DNA of 64,000 nt from Amycolatopsis rifamycinica (GCF_000695625.1 NZ_JMQI01000030.1:1-64000); one strand, 5' to 3'. Shown: positions 54,448 to 63,695, counted from the first letter of the stretch. The notes: a model not told the origin generated them from the sequence alone. Numbers and translations are program-made.

Positions 54448-54596
54448 CCCGTGATCGAAGGGTCAACTCACGTGATTGACGGGTCAACTCACGTGAGTGG
54501 CGGGACGACACGCCGGAGCTCGCTCGATTCGCCGTGTCGACCCTCTGATCACGCGTGTCGTCTCCCTGATCACGAGCAGCAGCCGGGACTATTCGT
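54448..54596. repeat. Modular 21-bp repeat locus D (words TCAACT and TCGACA)
   Basis: Forward 21-bp units begin at 54461 and 54482, both starting GGTCAACTCACGTG; a shorter GGACGACACG follows at 54503. Reverse units CGTGTCGACC and CGTGTCGTC with TGATCACG run from about 54533 to 54575. Forward and reverse arms carry different words, so pairing is imperfect here. The locus fills the convergent gap between the kinase and the PHP-protein gene. Confidence 0.75.
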
Positions 54597-56156
54597 TCAG
54601 CGCAGGTCCACGAAAATCGGGTTCGCGTACAACCACAAGTCCTCGAACGGGTTCGCCTGGCCGACGACGTCCGGCGTCGGCTCCCCGTCGCCGTTCGACC
54701 CGCGCACCCGCAGGTAGAACGGGTCCCGGACGTTCCGGAAGGTGTGCCGGAACACGACCTGCCGCCCCGGCGCCCAGCGCGGCTCGAACGACTCGGCGAC
54801 GCGCGTGCCCGGCGCGGTCATCGTGTCGCGGTCGGCGGCCGGGCCGGTGACCGGGCCCGCGACGACGTCCAGCCGGGCGAGCCGTGGCACCGAGCCGCCG
54901 CCGTTCGGCCGCGACGCCAGCCGCGCCCGCACGACGACCGTGACGTCCGACCCGCGCCGCACCCGCAGGCGCCCGCCCAGCGTCGCCGCGGAACCGCCGC
55001 CGTACGCGCCGACCTCGAGCTCGGAGACCAGGCCGCCGTGTGTCAGCCAGATCCGCCCGGCCCGCAGGCCGTCGAGGACGCCTTCGAGGCTTCGCCGCGT
55101 GACGCCGACGTAGGTGCGGCTGAACTCGCCGGGGTAGAAGTCGGCGTACGGCGCGAGCAGCTGCGGCGTGCCGGAGTCGAGGGGGTCGGGGAACTTGCCG
55201 TGCGTGTCGTACCAGTCGCCCGGCACGTCCGGGCGCACCAGCGTGTCGCCGCGGTTGTAGTGCGAGTCGGAGTTCGTGGTGATCCACCACGGCTTGCCCT
55301 CGGCGAGCAGCGAGTCCCACAGCCCGCCGACCTTCGCCGTCGCCCAGTCCCAGCCGCCGTGCGTCCGGTACGCCTCGGCCGGGTAGCCCGGCCACGAGTT
55401 CGCGCCGGGGTTGTTGACGTAGCCGCCCCGCGCGCCGCCGTTGCCGAGCGGCTTCGGGAAGCCGTCCGCCTGCGCGCCGGGCGCGCCCTCCATGCCGATG
55501 ACGATGCCCGGCGCGGCGTCGCGGTAGGCCCGCAGCTCGTGCGGGGCGACGCGGCCGTTGCGCAGCGGGTGGTTGACGAGCACGACCGGCGCGTGGATCC
55601 GCCGCGCCCGTTCTTCGTCGGCGAGCCAGCGCAGCGCCCGGAGCGCGAGGGCCTCGTTCGCCGGGCTCGACGCCTCCGAGTTCGTCAGCCGCCAGTCGAA
55701 GGCCCGCTCGAACTCGCGCAGCTTCGCCGCCTGGTCCGCTCCGGCCTGGAAGAACACGGTGGCGTGCTCCGCGCCCGGGACGTTCCACTCCATGCCGTGC
55801 CACAGCAGCAGGTCCGGGTACTTCCGCCGGGCGGCGAGGAAGTCGGCTTCGGTGGGCTCGACCGACACCTTCTCGTGCTCGGCGTGGCCGTGGTCGGTGA
55901 AGACGATCCAGTCGGCGCCGTGCGCCCGCCCGCCGCGCGCGATGTCGTCGATCCGGTACATCGCGTCGTAGGAGTACTGGCTGTGCGTGTGGTGGTCGCC
56001 GACCAGCCACTGGTAGCGGCCGCACAGCCGGCCCAGGTCGAGGTCGGAATCGGCGAACGCGGAAGCGGAGGCGGCGGTGGGAGCCGCGAGGGGCACGCCC
56101 GCGGCGGCGGCCGCGAGTCCGGCACCCTTGAGGAAGCGGCGTCGATCGGTGGTCAC
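54597..56156 (-). CDS. Tat-exported CehA/McbA-type metallohydrolase (PHP-like)
   Basis: A 519-residue exported protein. The signal peptide carries a twin-arginine motif (TTDRRRFLKGAGLAAAAAG) followed by an Ala-rich core and is cut near residue 31. PHP-like metal motifs follow: GDHHTHSQYSYDAMY near residue 55, VFTDHGHAEHEK near 85, WHGMEWNVPGAEH near 117 and TTNSDSHYNRGD near 290. This set is typical of CehA/McbA-like phosphoesterases. Tat export fits a protein folded with metals before export. Substrate unknown. Confidence 0.85.
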   Translation of the reverse strand: MTTDRRRFLKGAGLAAAAAGVPLAAPTAASASAFADSDLDLGRLCGRYQWLVGDHHTHSQYSYDAMYRIDDIARGGRAHGADWIVFTDHGHAEHEKVSVEPTEADFLAARRKYPDLLLWHGMEWNVPGAEHATVFFQAGADQAAKLREFERAFDWRLTNSEASSPANEALALRALRWLADEERARRIHAPVVLVNHPLRNGRVAPHELRAYRDAAPGIVIGMEGAPGAQADGFPKPLGNGGARGGYVNNPGANSWPGYPAEAYRTHGGWDWATAKVGGLWDSLLAEGKPWWITTNSDSHYNRGDTLVRPDVPGDWYDTHGKFPDPLDSGTPQLLAPYADFYPGEFSRTYVGVTRRSLEGVLDGLRAGRIWLTHGGLVSELEVGAYGGGSAATLGGRLRVRRGSDVTVVVRARLASRPNGGGSVPRLARLDVVAGPVTGPAADRDTMTAPGTRVAESFEPRWAPGRQVVFRHTFRNVRDPFYLRVRGSNGDGEPTPDVVGQANPFEDLWLYANPIFVDLR

Positions 56157-56225
56157 GGCGGGACGCTAAGCCGCCGGGGTGAACGGGCGGTGTCCCGGCG
56201 GCCAACGTGTGCTGTGATCTTCGGT

Positions 56226-56654
56226 GTGGCGGAGAAACCCCTGGCCCGGATGCTGCTGCCGGTGATCGCGCTGGCACTGGCCGCCGGGGTGGGGCTCGCG
56301 TTCTTCATCGCCGCGCTCGTCCGGCCGCCCGAGCTGCCGGTGGACACGAACCCGGCCCCGCTGGCCGGGCACACGCTGTGCGCGGCGGTCGTGGTGACGT
56401 TTGCGTCCGAAGAGGACATGCGGGCCGCGGTGCCGGTGCTCCGCGACGACCCGAAGGCCCGGCGGGTGTTCGTGGACCCGCCGTCGGTGTCGCTGCTCGC
56501 CGTCCCGGGCACCGACCTGAAGGCGTGGGCGTTCCAGCTGCACGCCCGCTACCGGACCGCCGAACGCGTCACGGTGATCGACTCCGACACGACGGCGGCG
56601 CAGCTGAACCTCACCGCGCCGCCGCCGAAGTGCCCGAGAGAGGGCGAGTACTAG
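56226..56654 (+). CDS. Small membrane-anchored protein with FtsX-extracellular-domain-like region
   Basis: A 142-residue protein with one N-terminal membrane segment (about 9-34: LLPVIALALAAGVGLAFFIAALV) and an outside domain. The domain (LCAAVVVTFASEEDMRAAVPVLRDDPKARRVFVD) resembles the alpha/beta fragment of the FtsX extracellular domain (strand, then helix of 'residue counting' type), but the similarity is by eye only. It ends 1 bp before the fadB stop codon of the opposite strand. The start GTG 56226 is tentative; a TGATCT hexamer lies about 5 nt upstream. Confidence 0.6.
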   Translation: MAEKPLARMLLPVIALALAAGVGLAFFIAALVRPPELPVDTNPAPLAGHTLCAAVVVTFASEEDMRAAVPVLRDDPKARRVFVDPPSVSLLAVPGTDLKAWAFQLHARYRTAERVTVIDSDTTAAQLNLTAPPPKCPREGEY

Positions 56655-58766
56655 CTACGCCGCCGGGACCGAAGCCACGCCCGGGGCGAGGAACGGCTTG
56701 CCGTTCACGCGCTCGGACACGCCGGAGCGGTCCAGGTACGGCGTGATGCCGCCGTTCCAGAACGGCCAGCCCGCGCCGAGGATGAGGCACAGGTCGATGT
56801 CCTGCGCCTCGGCGACCACGCCCTCGTCGAGCATGATCCGGATCTCCTCGGCGATGGCCGACAGCGCCCGCTCGCGCACCTGCTCCGAGGTGGACGGCCG
56901 GTCGCCCTGCGTCCACAGCTCGGCGACCTCCGGGTCGACCGAGGCGTTGCCCTGGGCGTCCCAGATCCAGACGCCCTTCTTGCCCGCCTTGACGAACTTG
57001 GCGAGGTTCTCGGACACGGTGAACCGGTCCGGGAAGGCCTCGTGCAGCGTCTCGCCGACGTGCAGCGCGATGGCCGGGCCGACGAGCTGCATCAGCGTCA
57101 GCGGCGTCATCGGCAGGCCCAGCGGCTCGAGGGCCTTGTCCGCGACGTCGAACGGCGTGCCCTCGTCGACGGTGACCAGCACCTCGCCGAGGAAGCGCAG
57201 CAGCAGCCGGTTGACGACGAACGCCGAAGCGTCCTTCACCAGCACGCTGGACTTCTTCAGCTGCTTGCCGACCGAGAAGGCCGTCGCCAGCGAAGCGTCG
57301 TCGGTCTGCTCGCCGCGGACGATCTCCAGCAGGGGCAGCACAGCGACCGGGTTGAAGAAGTGGAAGCCGACCACGCGCTCGGGGTGCTGCAGCTTCGACG
57401 CCATCGCGGTGATCGACAGCGACGAGGTGTTCGTCGCCAGGATCGCCTCGGGCTTGACGTGCTGCTCCAGCTCGGCGAACACCTGCTGCTTGACGCCCAG
57501 CTCCTCGAAGACGGCTTCGATGACGAAGTCGGCGTCGGCGAACGCGGCCTTGTCGAGCGAGCCGGTCACCAGGGCCTTGAGCCGGTTCGCGGCGTCCGGG
57601 GAGAGGCGCTTCTTGCCCAGCAGCTTGTCGATCTCGGCGTGGACGTACCCGACGCCCTTGTCGACGCGTTCCTGGTCGACGTCGGTGAGCACGACCGGCA
57701 CCTTCAGGCGGCGCACGAACAGCAGCGCGAGCTGGCTGGCCATCAGGCCGGCGCCGACGATGCCGACCTTGTTCACCTTGCGGGCCAGTGACTTGTCCGG
57801 CGCGCCGGCCGGGCGCTTGGCGCGCTTGTTGACCAGGTTGAACGAGTACAGCCCGGCGCGCAGGACGTCGGACATGAGCAGCTCGGCGAGGCCGTCGGTC
57901 TCGGCCGCGTAGCCGCGGTCGAGGTCGTTCTCGCGGGCCAGCTCCAGCAGCTCGACGGCCTTGGTCGCGCCCGGGGACGCGCCGTGCGTGCGCCCGTCCA
58001 CAATGGACTTCGCGCGGGCGATGGCCGCGTCCCACGCCGCCCCGCGGTCGATCTCGCGGCGCGCCGGCTTGATTTCGCCGTTGACCACGCGCGCCAGCCA
58101 CAGCAGCGACTGCTCGAGGTAGTCGGCGGACCCGAAGACCGCGTCGACGATGCCGAGCTCGGCCGCCTGTTTGACGTTGAGCATCTTGTTCTGCGCCAGT
58201 GCGTTCTCGATGATCACCGTGACGGCGGCGTCCGCGCCGATCAGGTTCGGCAGCAGCTGCGTGCCGCCCCAGCCCGGGAACAGGCCGAGGAAGACCTCGG
58301 GGAACGCGATGGCCGCGGTGTTCTCCGACAGCGTCCGGTAGTGGCAGGACAGCGCCAGTTCCAGGCCGCCGCCCATGACCGCGCCGTTCACGAAGCCGAA
58401 CGTCGGGATCTCGGACTCGGTGAGGCGGCGGAACACGTCGTGCCCGGTCTGGGCGATTTCGCGCGCCAGCTCCGGGTCGCTGACGGCCTCGACACCGGAC
58501 AGATCGGCGCCGACGGCGAAGATGAACGGCTTCCCGGTGACGGCGATCGCGGCCGGCTCGGCGGCGAACGCCTCGTCCAGCGCGGCGTTCAGGGACACCA
58601 GGCCCTGGGGGCCGAAGGTGTTCGGCCGGGTGTGGTCGTGGCCGTTGTCGAGCGTGATCAGCGCGACCTGCTTGGCCAGGCCGGGCACCTTGATCAGGCG
58701 GGTCTTGGCCACTGTGACGACCTCGTCCGGGAACGCGGCCTTCGCTGCTTCAGCGGTGAAAGTCAT
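56655..58766 (-). CDS. fadB: Fatty-acid oxidation multifunctional protein FadB
   Basis: A 703-residue fusion of enoyl-CoA hydratase and 3-hydroxyacyl-CoA dehydrogenase. The hydratase part (about 1-300) holds GAVMGGGLELALSCHYRTLS and FPEVFLGLFPGWGGTQLLP with the two catalytic Glu residues. The NAD-binding dehydrogenase part begins KVGIVGAGLMASQLALLFVR near 325 and contains NTSSLSITAMA and the conserved FHFFNPVAVLPLLEIVRG. Its start ATG 58766 shares one base with the fadA stop. Both genes form a beta-oxidation operon. Confidence 0.96.
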   Translation of the reverse strand: MTFTAEAAKAAFPDEVVTVAKTRLIKVPGLAKQVALITLDNGHDHTRPNTFGPQGLVSLNAALDEAFAAEPAAIAVTGKPFIFAVGADLSGVEAVSDPELAREIAQTGHDVFRRLTESEIPTFGFVNGAVMGGGLELALSCHYRTLSENTAAIAFPEVFLGLFPGWGGTQLLPNLIGADAAVTVIIENALAQNKMLNVKQAAELGIVDAVFGSADYLEQSLLWLARVVNGEIKPARREIDRGAAWDAAIARAKSIVDGRTHGASPGATKAVELLELARENDLDRGYAAETDGLAELLMSDVLRAGLYSFNLVNKRAKRPAGAPDKSLARKVNKVGIVGAGLMASQLALLFVRRLKVPVVLTDVDQERVDKGVGYVHAEIDKLLGKKRLSPDAANRLKALVTGSLDKAAFADADFVIEAVFEELGVKQQVFAELEQHVKPEAILATNTSSLSITAMASKLQHPERVVGFHFFNPVAVLPLLEIVRGEQTDDASLATAFSVGKQLKKSSVLVKDASAFVVNRLLLRFLGEVLVTVDEGTPFDVADKALEPLGLPMTPLTLMQLVGPAIALHVGETLHEAFPDRFTVSENLAKFVKAGKKGVWIWDAQGNASVDPEVAELWTQGDRPSTSEQVRERALSAIAEEIRIMLDEGVVAEAQDIDLCLILGAGWPFWNGGITPYLDRSGVSERVNGKPFLAPGVASVPAA

Positions 58767-60007
58767 TACTTCGCCCCCTGGAGACCGTTGTAGGCCGGGT
58801 TCTCCCAGATCACGGTGCCGCCCATGCCGATACCGATGCACATCGTGGTCATGCCGTAGCGCACGTCGGGCCGCTCGGCGAACTGGCGGGCCAGCTGCGT
58901 CATGAGCCGGACGCCGGACGAGGCCAGCGGGTGGCCGCAGGCGATCGCGCCGCCCCACTGGTTGACGCGCGGGTCTTCGTCGTCGATGCCGAAGTGGTCG
59001 AGGAAGGCCAGCACCTGCACGGCGAAGGCCTCGTTGATCTCGAACAGGCCGATGTCGTCGATGGTCAGGCCGGTGCGCTTGAACAGCTTCTCGGTGGCCG
59101 GCACCGGGCCGATGCCCATGACCTCCGGCTCGACACCGGCGAAGGAGTAGCCGACCAGCCGCATCGCGACCGGCAGGCCCAGCTCGCGGGCGGTCTCTTC
59201 GTCGGCCAGGATCGACGCGGTCGCGCCGTCGTTGAGGCCCGCGGCGTTGCCCGCGGTGACCCGGCCGAACGGGCGGAACGGCGTCTTGAGGTTCGCCAGC
59301 TGCTCGACGGTGGTGCCCGGCCGCGGCGGCTCGTCTTCGGTGGCCAGGCCCCAGCCGAGTTCCTTCGACCGGGTGGCGACCGGGACCAGCTCGGGCCCGA
59401 TCTTGCCGGTCTTGACGGCTTCGGCGTAGCGCTCCTGGCTGCGCGCGGCGTAGGCGTCGGTGCGCTGCTTGGTGATCGCGGGGAACCGGTCGTGCAGGTT
59501 CTCGGCGGTCTGGCCCATGACCAGGGCGGTCGGGTCGACGAGCTTGTCGGCGATGATCCGCGGGTTCGGGTCGACGCCTTCGCCCATCGGGTGCCGGCCC
59601 ATGTGCTCGACGCCGCCGGCGATGGCGATGTCGTAGGCGCCGAAGCCGATGCCGGACGCGGCGGTGGTGACGGCCGTCATGGCGCCGGCGCACATGCGGT
59701 CGATGGCGAAGCCGGGCACCGACTTGGGCAGCCCGGCCAGCAGCGCGGCGGTGCGGCCGATGGTCAGGCCCTGGTCGCCGGTCTGGGTGGTGGCGGCGAT
59801 GGCCACCTCGTCGACGCGCTCGGGCGGCAGTTCGGGGTGCCGCCGCAGCAGTTCGCGGATGGCGTTGACGACGAGGTCGTCGGCCCGGGTCCCGGCGTAC
59901 ATGCCCTTGTCGCCGGCCTTGCCGAAGGGGGTGCGGACCCCCTCGACGAAGGCGACGGTGCGCACGCCTCGCGCGGTCGGCGCGAGCGGCGTTGCTGGTG
60001 CGGCCAC
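58766..60007 (-). CDS. fadA: Acetyl-CoA C-acyltransferase (3-ketoacyl-CoA thiolase)
   Basis: A 413-residue thiolase that cleaves 3-ketoacyl-CoA with CoA. The nucleophilic Cys106 lies in DRMCAGAMTAV; ENLHDRFPAITKQRTDAYA and FEINEAFAVQVLAF are typical; the acid/base Cys and His are in GGAIACGHPLASSGVRL near the C-terminus. GTG 60007 has GGAG upstream. First gene of the fadA-fadB operon, followed by a possible terminator before the next gene upstream at 60150. Confidence 0.95.
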   Translation of the reverse strand: MAAPATPLAPTARGVRTVAFVEGVRTPFGKAGDKGMYAGTRADDLVVNAIRELLRRHPELPPERVDEVAIAATTQTGDQGLTIGRTAALLAGLPKSVPGFAIDRMCAGAMTAVTTAASGIGFGAYDIAIAGGVEHMGRHPMGEGVDPNPRIIADKLVDPTALVMGQTAENLHDRFPAITKQRTDAYAARSQERYAEAVKTGKIGPELVPVATRSKELGWGLATEDEPPRPGTTVEQLANLKTPFRPFGRVTAGNAAGLNDGATASILADEETARELGLPVAMRLVGYSFAGVEPEVMGIGPVPATEKLFKRTGLTIDDIGLFEINEAFAVQVLAFLDHFGIDDEDPRVNQWGGAIACGHPLASSGVRLMTQLARQFAERPDVRYGMTTMCIGIGMGGTVIWENPAYNGLQGAK

Positions 60008-60038
60008 GAATGCTCCATGAAGTAGACAGCTGTTCTTC

Positions 60039-60082
60039 GGGGGTCCGGGTGGCGGAGCCCCCGGTCCGGGGCGGAGCCCCGG
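60039..60082. terminator. GC-rich double hairpin between fadA and the upstream membrane-protein gene
   Basis: GGGGGTCC...GCCCCC and CCGGGG-CGGAG-CCCCGG form two adjacent hairpins sharing a GGCGGAGCCCC core. On the minus strand they follow the membrane-protein stop codon at 60150 by about 70 bp, so they may end that transcript. The twice-repeated core looks like a dispersed repeat unit. Confidence 0.6.
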
Positions 60083-60149
60083 TTGTCACTGTCCGCACGA
60101 TAGCCCTTGTTACCCACCGGTAACCAGTGGTGTGGCCCGGTCGAGTGGG

Positions 60150-60779
60150 CTACGGCACACTCTTGGGCTCCAGCGTCCGTCCTTTCACGAGCCAGGCGAC
60201 GCCGAACGCCTCCACGGCGACGGCCTCCAGCCACAGCGCCGGGTGCAGCTCCGGCGTGAGCCCGAGGTATTTCGAGAACGCGATGAGCACCAGGCAGGCG
60301 AGGATCACGCCCCCGCAGACGCGGTAGAGCGCGCCGAACCTCTCGGGCTGTTCGCCGTCGTGGGGGAACAACCGCAGGCAGAAGTAGGCGAGGGAGAGGA
60401 AGAACACGGCCGCGAAGGCGAGATGCAGCACGCCGGTGGTCCGGTCCCACGCCGTCACGTCGTGGTCGGGGGTGGTGGGGAACAGCGCGAGCCCGATCGC
60501 GCCGAGCCCGGCGACGGTGCTGGCGACGTTGTCGACGTAGTCGTGGCCGTAGTAGGCGAGCAGGAACACCCCGGCCGCGCACATCGAGCCGACCAGGACG
60601 TCCCGCAGGTCGGTGTAGTAGTAGCTGCTGAGCGAGCCGGCGACGTCGCCGCCCTGGACGAGCTGCTTGCCGAGGATGAGGACCACCGGCAGGGCCAGGC
60701 CGATGAGCCCGATGGCGCGCCGGAGGAACAGGTACGAGTGGACGAGGGTGTTCTGCGGGGATCTGGTCGCCGTGGTCAT
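60150..60779 (-). CDS. Multi-spanning membrane protein of unknown function
   Basis: A 209-residue protein with about six hydrophobic segments: roughly 22-38, 63-80 (VGSMCAAGVFLLAYYG), 88-104, 118-134 (LHLAFAAVFFLSLAYFC), 152-167 and 177-195. Charged surface loops (HDYVDN, DHDVTAWDRTT) contain conserved-looking Asp/His residues. It resembles small actinobacterial DUF998-like proteins, but I am not sure. ATG 60779 is the first start. Apparently monocistronic. Confidence 0.6.
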   Translation of the reverse strand: MTTATRSPQNTLVHSYLFLRRAIGLIGLALPVVLILGKQLVQGGDVAGSLSSYYYTDLRDVLVGSMCAAGVFLLAYYGHDYVDNVASTVAGLGAIGLALFPTTPDHDVTAWDRTTGVLHLAFAAVFFLSLAYFCLRLFPHDGEQPERFGALYRVCGGVILACLVLIAFSKYLGLTPELHPALWLEAVAVEAFGVAWLVKGRTLEPKSVP

Positions 60780-60838
60780 GGCCGCCTCCGGGGGTCAGTC
60801 AGGTGAATCGGCCTGGAGGTGCCCACCCGTGAGGGGCG

Positions 60839-62062
60839 TTACCGCGGAGTTGTCCAAGTTCTCAGCTGATCGTTACGGAGTTCGGCGAAGGTGCCCTCGC
60901 GGTGGGCGATCGGCGTGAAGCCTTCGAGGAACCCGACGCGGACCCCCTCGGCCGGGTCCCAGACCTCGAGCCCGGCTTCGGCGGCCACGTAGAGCAAGCC
61001 GCCGTGGCCCCACATGCGCCCGGCGGGCCCGGCGAACATCCCGGTGCGGCGTCCGGTCCCGGCGTCGTAGAGCTCGACGCCGTCGGTGTCCTGCAGGGCC
61101 ACGGTGTTGTCGTCCAGCCAGGCGATCGGGGTGTCCCAGGTGTCGTCGCGGTCGGCGAGGTGGCGCGCGTGTTCGGCCGCGTGCCGGTCGCCGTCCAGCC
61201 AGGCGGCGAGGTCGACGGCCAGCGGGATGCCGACGGGGTGCCAGGCCCAGCCGTCGGTGACGAGCCACCGCTCGGACGGGCTCGGGTGGAGCGCGCCCTG
61301 GAAGTAGTCGAGGTAGTGCTCGGGTTCCGGCTCGTCCTTCTGCGGTGCCGCGGTTTCCCGGTCGGTCAGTAGCTCTCCGCCGGGCAGGGCGAACACGTCG
61401 AGCCGGTTCCAGTCGGTGGCCGCGACGACCTTGGCTGTCTCGCCGTCGCCGAGGAAGGCCAGCGGGTACCGGGTGAGTTCGTTGTCCATCCAGTCCCGGT
61501 CGAGGTCGAGGACGGTGAGCCAGTCGTCGAGGTCGACGACGGTGGCGAACTGGCCGTAGTCGGAGACGACCGCGGCGAAGCGTCCGTCGCGCGAGGTGTG
61601 CAGGCCGCGGCGCGGGCGGTCCGGGATGTCGCGGATGTCTTCGTAGGTTTCTTCGGGCAGCTCGACCGGGCCGACGAGCCATTGGTCGTCGTCGGTGATC
61701 CGGACGAAGCCTTCTGCGGTGAGGGCGAGCCAGTGGCCGGGCATGGGTGCCAGGCAGTCGTCGTTCAGCGGGCGGACCGGGCAGGCGCGGGTGGACCAGG
61801 CACCGCCGAGGTCCCGGTCCCGCACCAGGACTTCGGGTTCGCCGTGCCAGCCCGAGGGGAAGCTCTGCTGGTCGGCCCGATCGGCGCACGCTTCGCAGAC
61901 GTCGACCAGCGCGGCCGGGGTGCACTCGGCACAGACGAGGTCGTAGCGAGTGCCCACGCCGGTCAGGTGGCGGGTGGACGGGGGCGGTTCTTCGACAGCC
62001 AGGTGCGGACAGAGGCGCAAGCTGCCGGCGCGGCCGGGATGGCCGCAGGGCAGGGTGTTCAC
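60839..62062 (-). CDS. Uncharacterised protein with Cys-rich N-terminus and WD/propeller-like repeats
   Basis: A 407-residue soluble protein. The N-terminal 60 residues contain CGHPGRAGSLRLCPHL and CAECTPAALVDVCEACAD, two Cys clusters that could bind zinc. The rest has repeated beta-type blocks with W/D-rich ends (GFVRITDDDQWLVG, GRFAAVVSDYGQFATVVDLDDW, VALQDTDGVELYDAGTG, GLLYVAAEAGLEVWDPAEG), which look like a beta-propeller. GTG 62062 is chosen because GACACT lies 6 nt upstream, a leaderless pattern; an adjacent GTG at 62065 is an alternative. Function unknown. Confidence 0.65.
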   Translation of the reverse strand: MNTLPCGHPGRAGSLRLCPHLAVEEPPPSTRHLTGVGTRYDLVCAECTPAALVDVCEACADRADQQSFPSGWHGEPEVLVRDRDLGGAWSTRACPVRPLNDDCLAPMPGHWLALTAEGFVRITDDDQWLVGPVELPEETYEDIRDIPDRPRRGLHTSRDGRFAAVVSDYGQFATVVDLDDWLTVLDLDRDWMDNELTRYPLAFLGDGETAKVVAATDWNRLDVFALPGGELLTDRETAAPQKDEPEPEHYLDYFQGALHPSPSERWLVTDGWAWHPVGIPLAVDLAAWLDGDRHAAEHARHLADRDDTWDTPIAWLDDNTVALQDTDGVELYDAGTGRRTGMFAGPAGRMWGHGGLLYVAAEAGLEVWDPAEGVRVGFLEGFTPIAHREGTFAELRNDQLRTWTTPR

Positions 62063-62068
62063 CACCTC

Positions 62069-62074
62069 AGTGTC
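62069..62074 (-). promoter_or_regulatory. Leaderless-type -10 (GACACT)
   Basis: On the minus strand GACACT (62074-62069) ends 6 nt before GTG 62062, supporting that start over GTG 62065. Confidence 0.4.
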
Positions 62075-62093
62075 ACCCCGCCGCGCAACCGGT

Positions 62094-63695
62094 TTACCCG
62101 GCGCCGAGGTGCGCCAGCCAGCCGCCCTTCGCCGAGATGTCCTCCGCTCCCTCCGTCGCCTCCGGCTCGCAGAGGAAGCCCGGTACCCGCCTGCCGTCGG
62201 CCAGTTCCAGCTTGCCGATCGCCAGGGGAGCGGGGATTCCGGCGACGAACTCGCCGAAGCCCTTCGCCGGCAGCTCCCAGACCTCGGCCGCCACGGACAC
62301 ACCTCCGGACGCGACCCGCACCAGGCCCGGCTTCGGTGGCGCCGTGTCCAGCGCGTACAGCCGGTACGAAGCCGCCGTCGAGACCGCGGACACGAACCGG
62401 CCGCCGCGGGAGGTGAGCTCGTGGTTCAGCGGCTGGCCGCGCAGGTGGGCGCCGACCACCACGATCGGGATGCGCTCGCGGCGCAGTCCGGCCAGCGCCG
62501 CCAGCTTCAGGTCGTCGTGCGGGGCGCCGAGGAACATCACGCCGAACGGCCGCCCGGCCACCGTGCCCGCCGGGACCGCCAACGCCGAGAGACCGAACAG
62601 GTTGGTCGCGTTGGTGAACCGGCCCAGGCGGGCGTTGACCGCCACCGGGTCCGCCGCGACTTCGGCGAGGGTCGGGTGCTCGGTCGTCGTCGGGAGCAGG
62701 ATCGCGTCGACGCCGGCCAGCGCCACCAGTGCTTCCGCGCGCAGGCCCGCCAGGGTGGCCTGGTCGGCGAACAGCCGGTGCGCGGGGATGTCGCGGGCCG
62801 GGCCGATGATCGAGCGCACGACCGGGTCGACCGTGTCCGGGTGGGCGTCGATGAACTCGCCGACCGCGGTGTACCGCTCGGCGACGAACGCGCCACCGTA
62901 CAACAGCTGCGCCGCCTCCAGGAACGCCGCGATGTCCACAGTGGTCACTTCGGCGCCCGCCGCCGCGTACTCCGCGACGGTCGTCTCGAACGCCTCGGCC
63001 CAGCCGGGAGCCAGCGGGCCCAGCTGGTCGGGGGACGGGACGCCGAGCCGGAACCGTCCCGTCTGGACCTGCGCGGGCTCGGCCAGGCACGTCAGCGCGA
63101 ACGCCGCTTCCTCGACCGTCCGCGCGAACAGCGACACGCAGTCGATGCTCGCGCAGGCGGGCACCACGCCCTCCGTCGGCAGGAGGCCCGGAGTCGGCTT
63201 GAGCCCGACGATCCCGTTGAACGCCGCGGGCACCCGGCCGGAGCCTGCGGTGTCGGTGCCGAGAGCCAGGTCCACGATTCCGAGAGCGACCGCCACGGCC
63301 GACCCCGAGCTGGATCCGCCGGAGACGTAGACCGGGTCCACGGCGTTCCGCACCGCGCCATAGGGGCTGCGCGTCCCGACCAGGCCCGTCGCGAACTGGT
63401 CCAGGTTGGTCGTGCCGAGCACCAGCGCTCCGGCCGCCCGCAGCCGCGCCACCACCGGCGCGTCGGCCTCCGGCTTGTACGCGTAGTCGGGGCAGCCCGC
63501 CGTCGTCGGCAGGCCCGCCACGTCGATGTTGCCCTTGACCGCCACGAGCTTCCCGTACAGCGGCAGCCCGTGTTCCTCCAGCGCCGCCGCCTCGGCCACG
63601 ACGTCGGCTTCCGGCCGGAGGTCGATCCAGATCTCCGGCCGGTCCACCCGCTCGATCCGCCGGTACGCGGCCCGGACCCGTTCCACCGCGCTCAC
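62094..63695 (-). CDS. Allophanate hydrolase
   Basis: A 533-residue amidase-signature enzyme that hydrolyses allophanate to two NH3 and two CO2. The Ser-cisSer-Lys triad is readable: Lys54 in LVAVKGNIDVAG, the cis-Ser in YVSGGSSSGSAVAV near 129 and the nucleophile Ser152 in TDTAGSGRVPAAFN. The C-terminal extra domain (about 400-530, including LPAKGFGEFVAGIPAPL and PGFLCEPE) is typical of allophanate hydrolases. Its GTG 63695 overlaps the stop of the upstream carboxylase gene (GTGA), so both enzymes of urea degradation are coupled. Confidence 0.92.
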   Translation of the reverse strand: MSAVERVRAAYRRIERVDRPEIWIDLRPEADVVAEAAALEEHGLPLYGKLVAVKGNIDVAGLPTTAGCPDYAYKPEADAPVVARLRAAGALVLGTTNLDQFATGLVGTRSPYGAVRNAVDPVYVSGGSSSGSAVAVALGIVDLALGTDTAGSGRVPAAFNGIVGLKPTPGLLPTEGVVPACASIDCVSLFARTVEEAAFALTCLAEPAQVQTGRFRLGVPSPDQLGPLAPGWAEAFETTVAEYAAAGAEVTTVDIAAFLEAAQLLYGGAFVAERYTAVGEFIDAHPDTVDPVVRSIIGPARDIPAHRLFADQATLAGLRAEALVALAGVDAILLPTTTEHPTLAEVAADPVAVNARLGRFTNATNLFGLSALAVPAGTVAGRPFGVMFLGAPHDDLKLAALAGLRRERIPIVVVGAHLRGQPLNHELTSRGGRFVSAVSTAASYRLYALDTAPPKPGLVRVASGGVSVAAEVWELPAKGFGEFVAGIPAPLAIGKLELADGRRVPGFLCEPEATEGAEDISAKGGWLAHLGAG

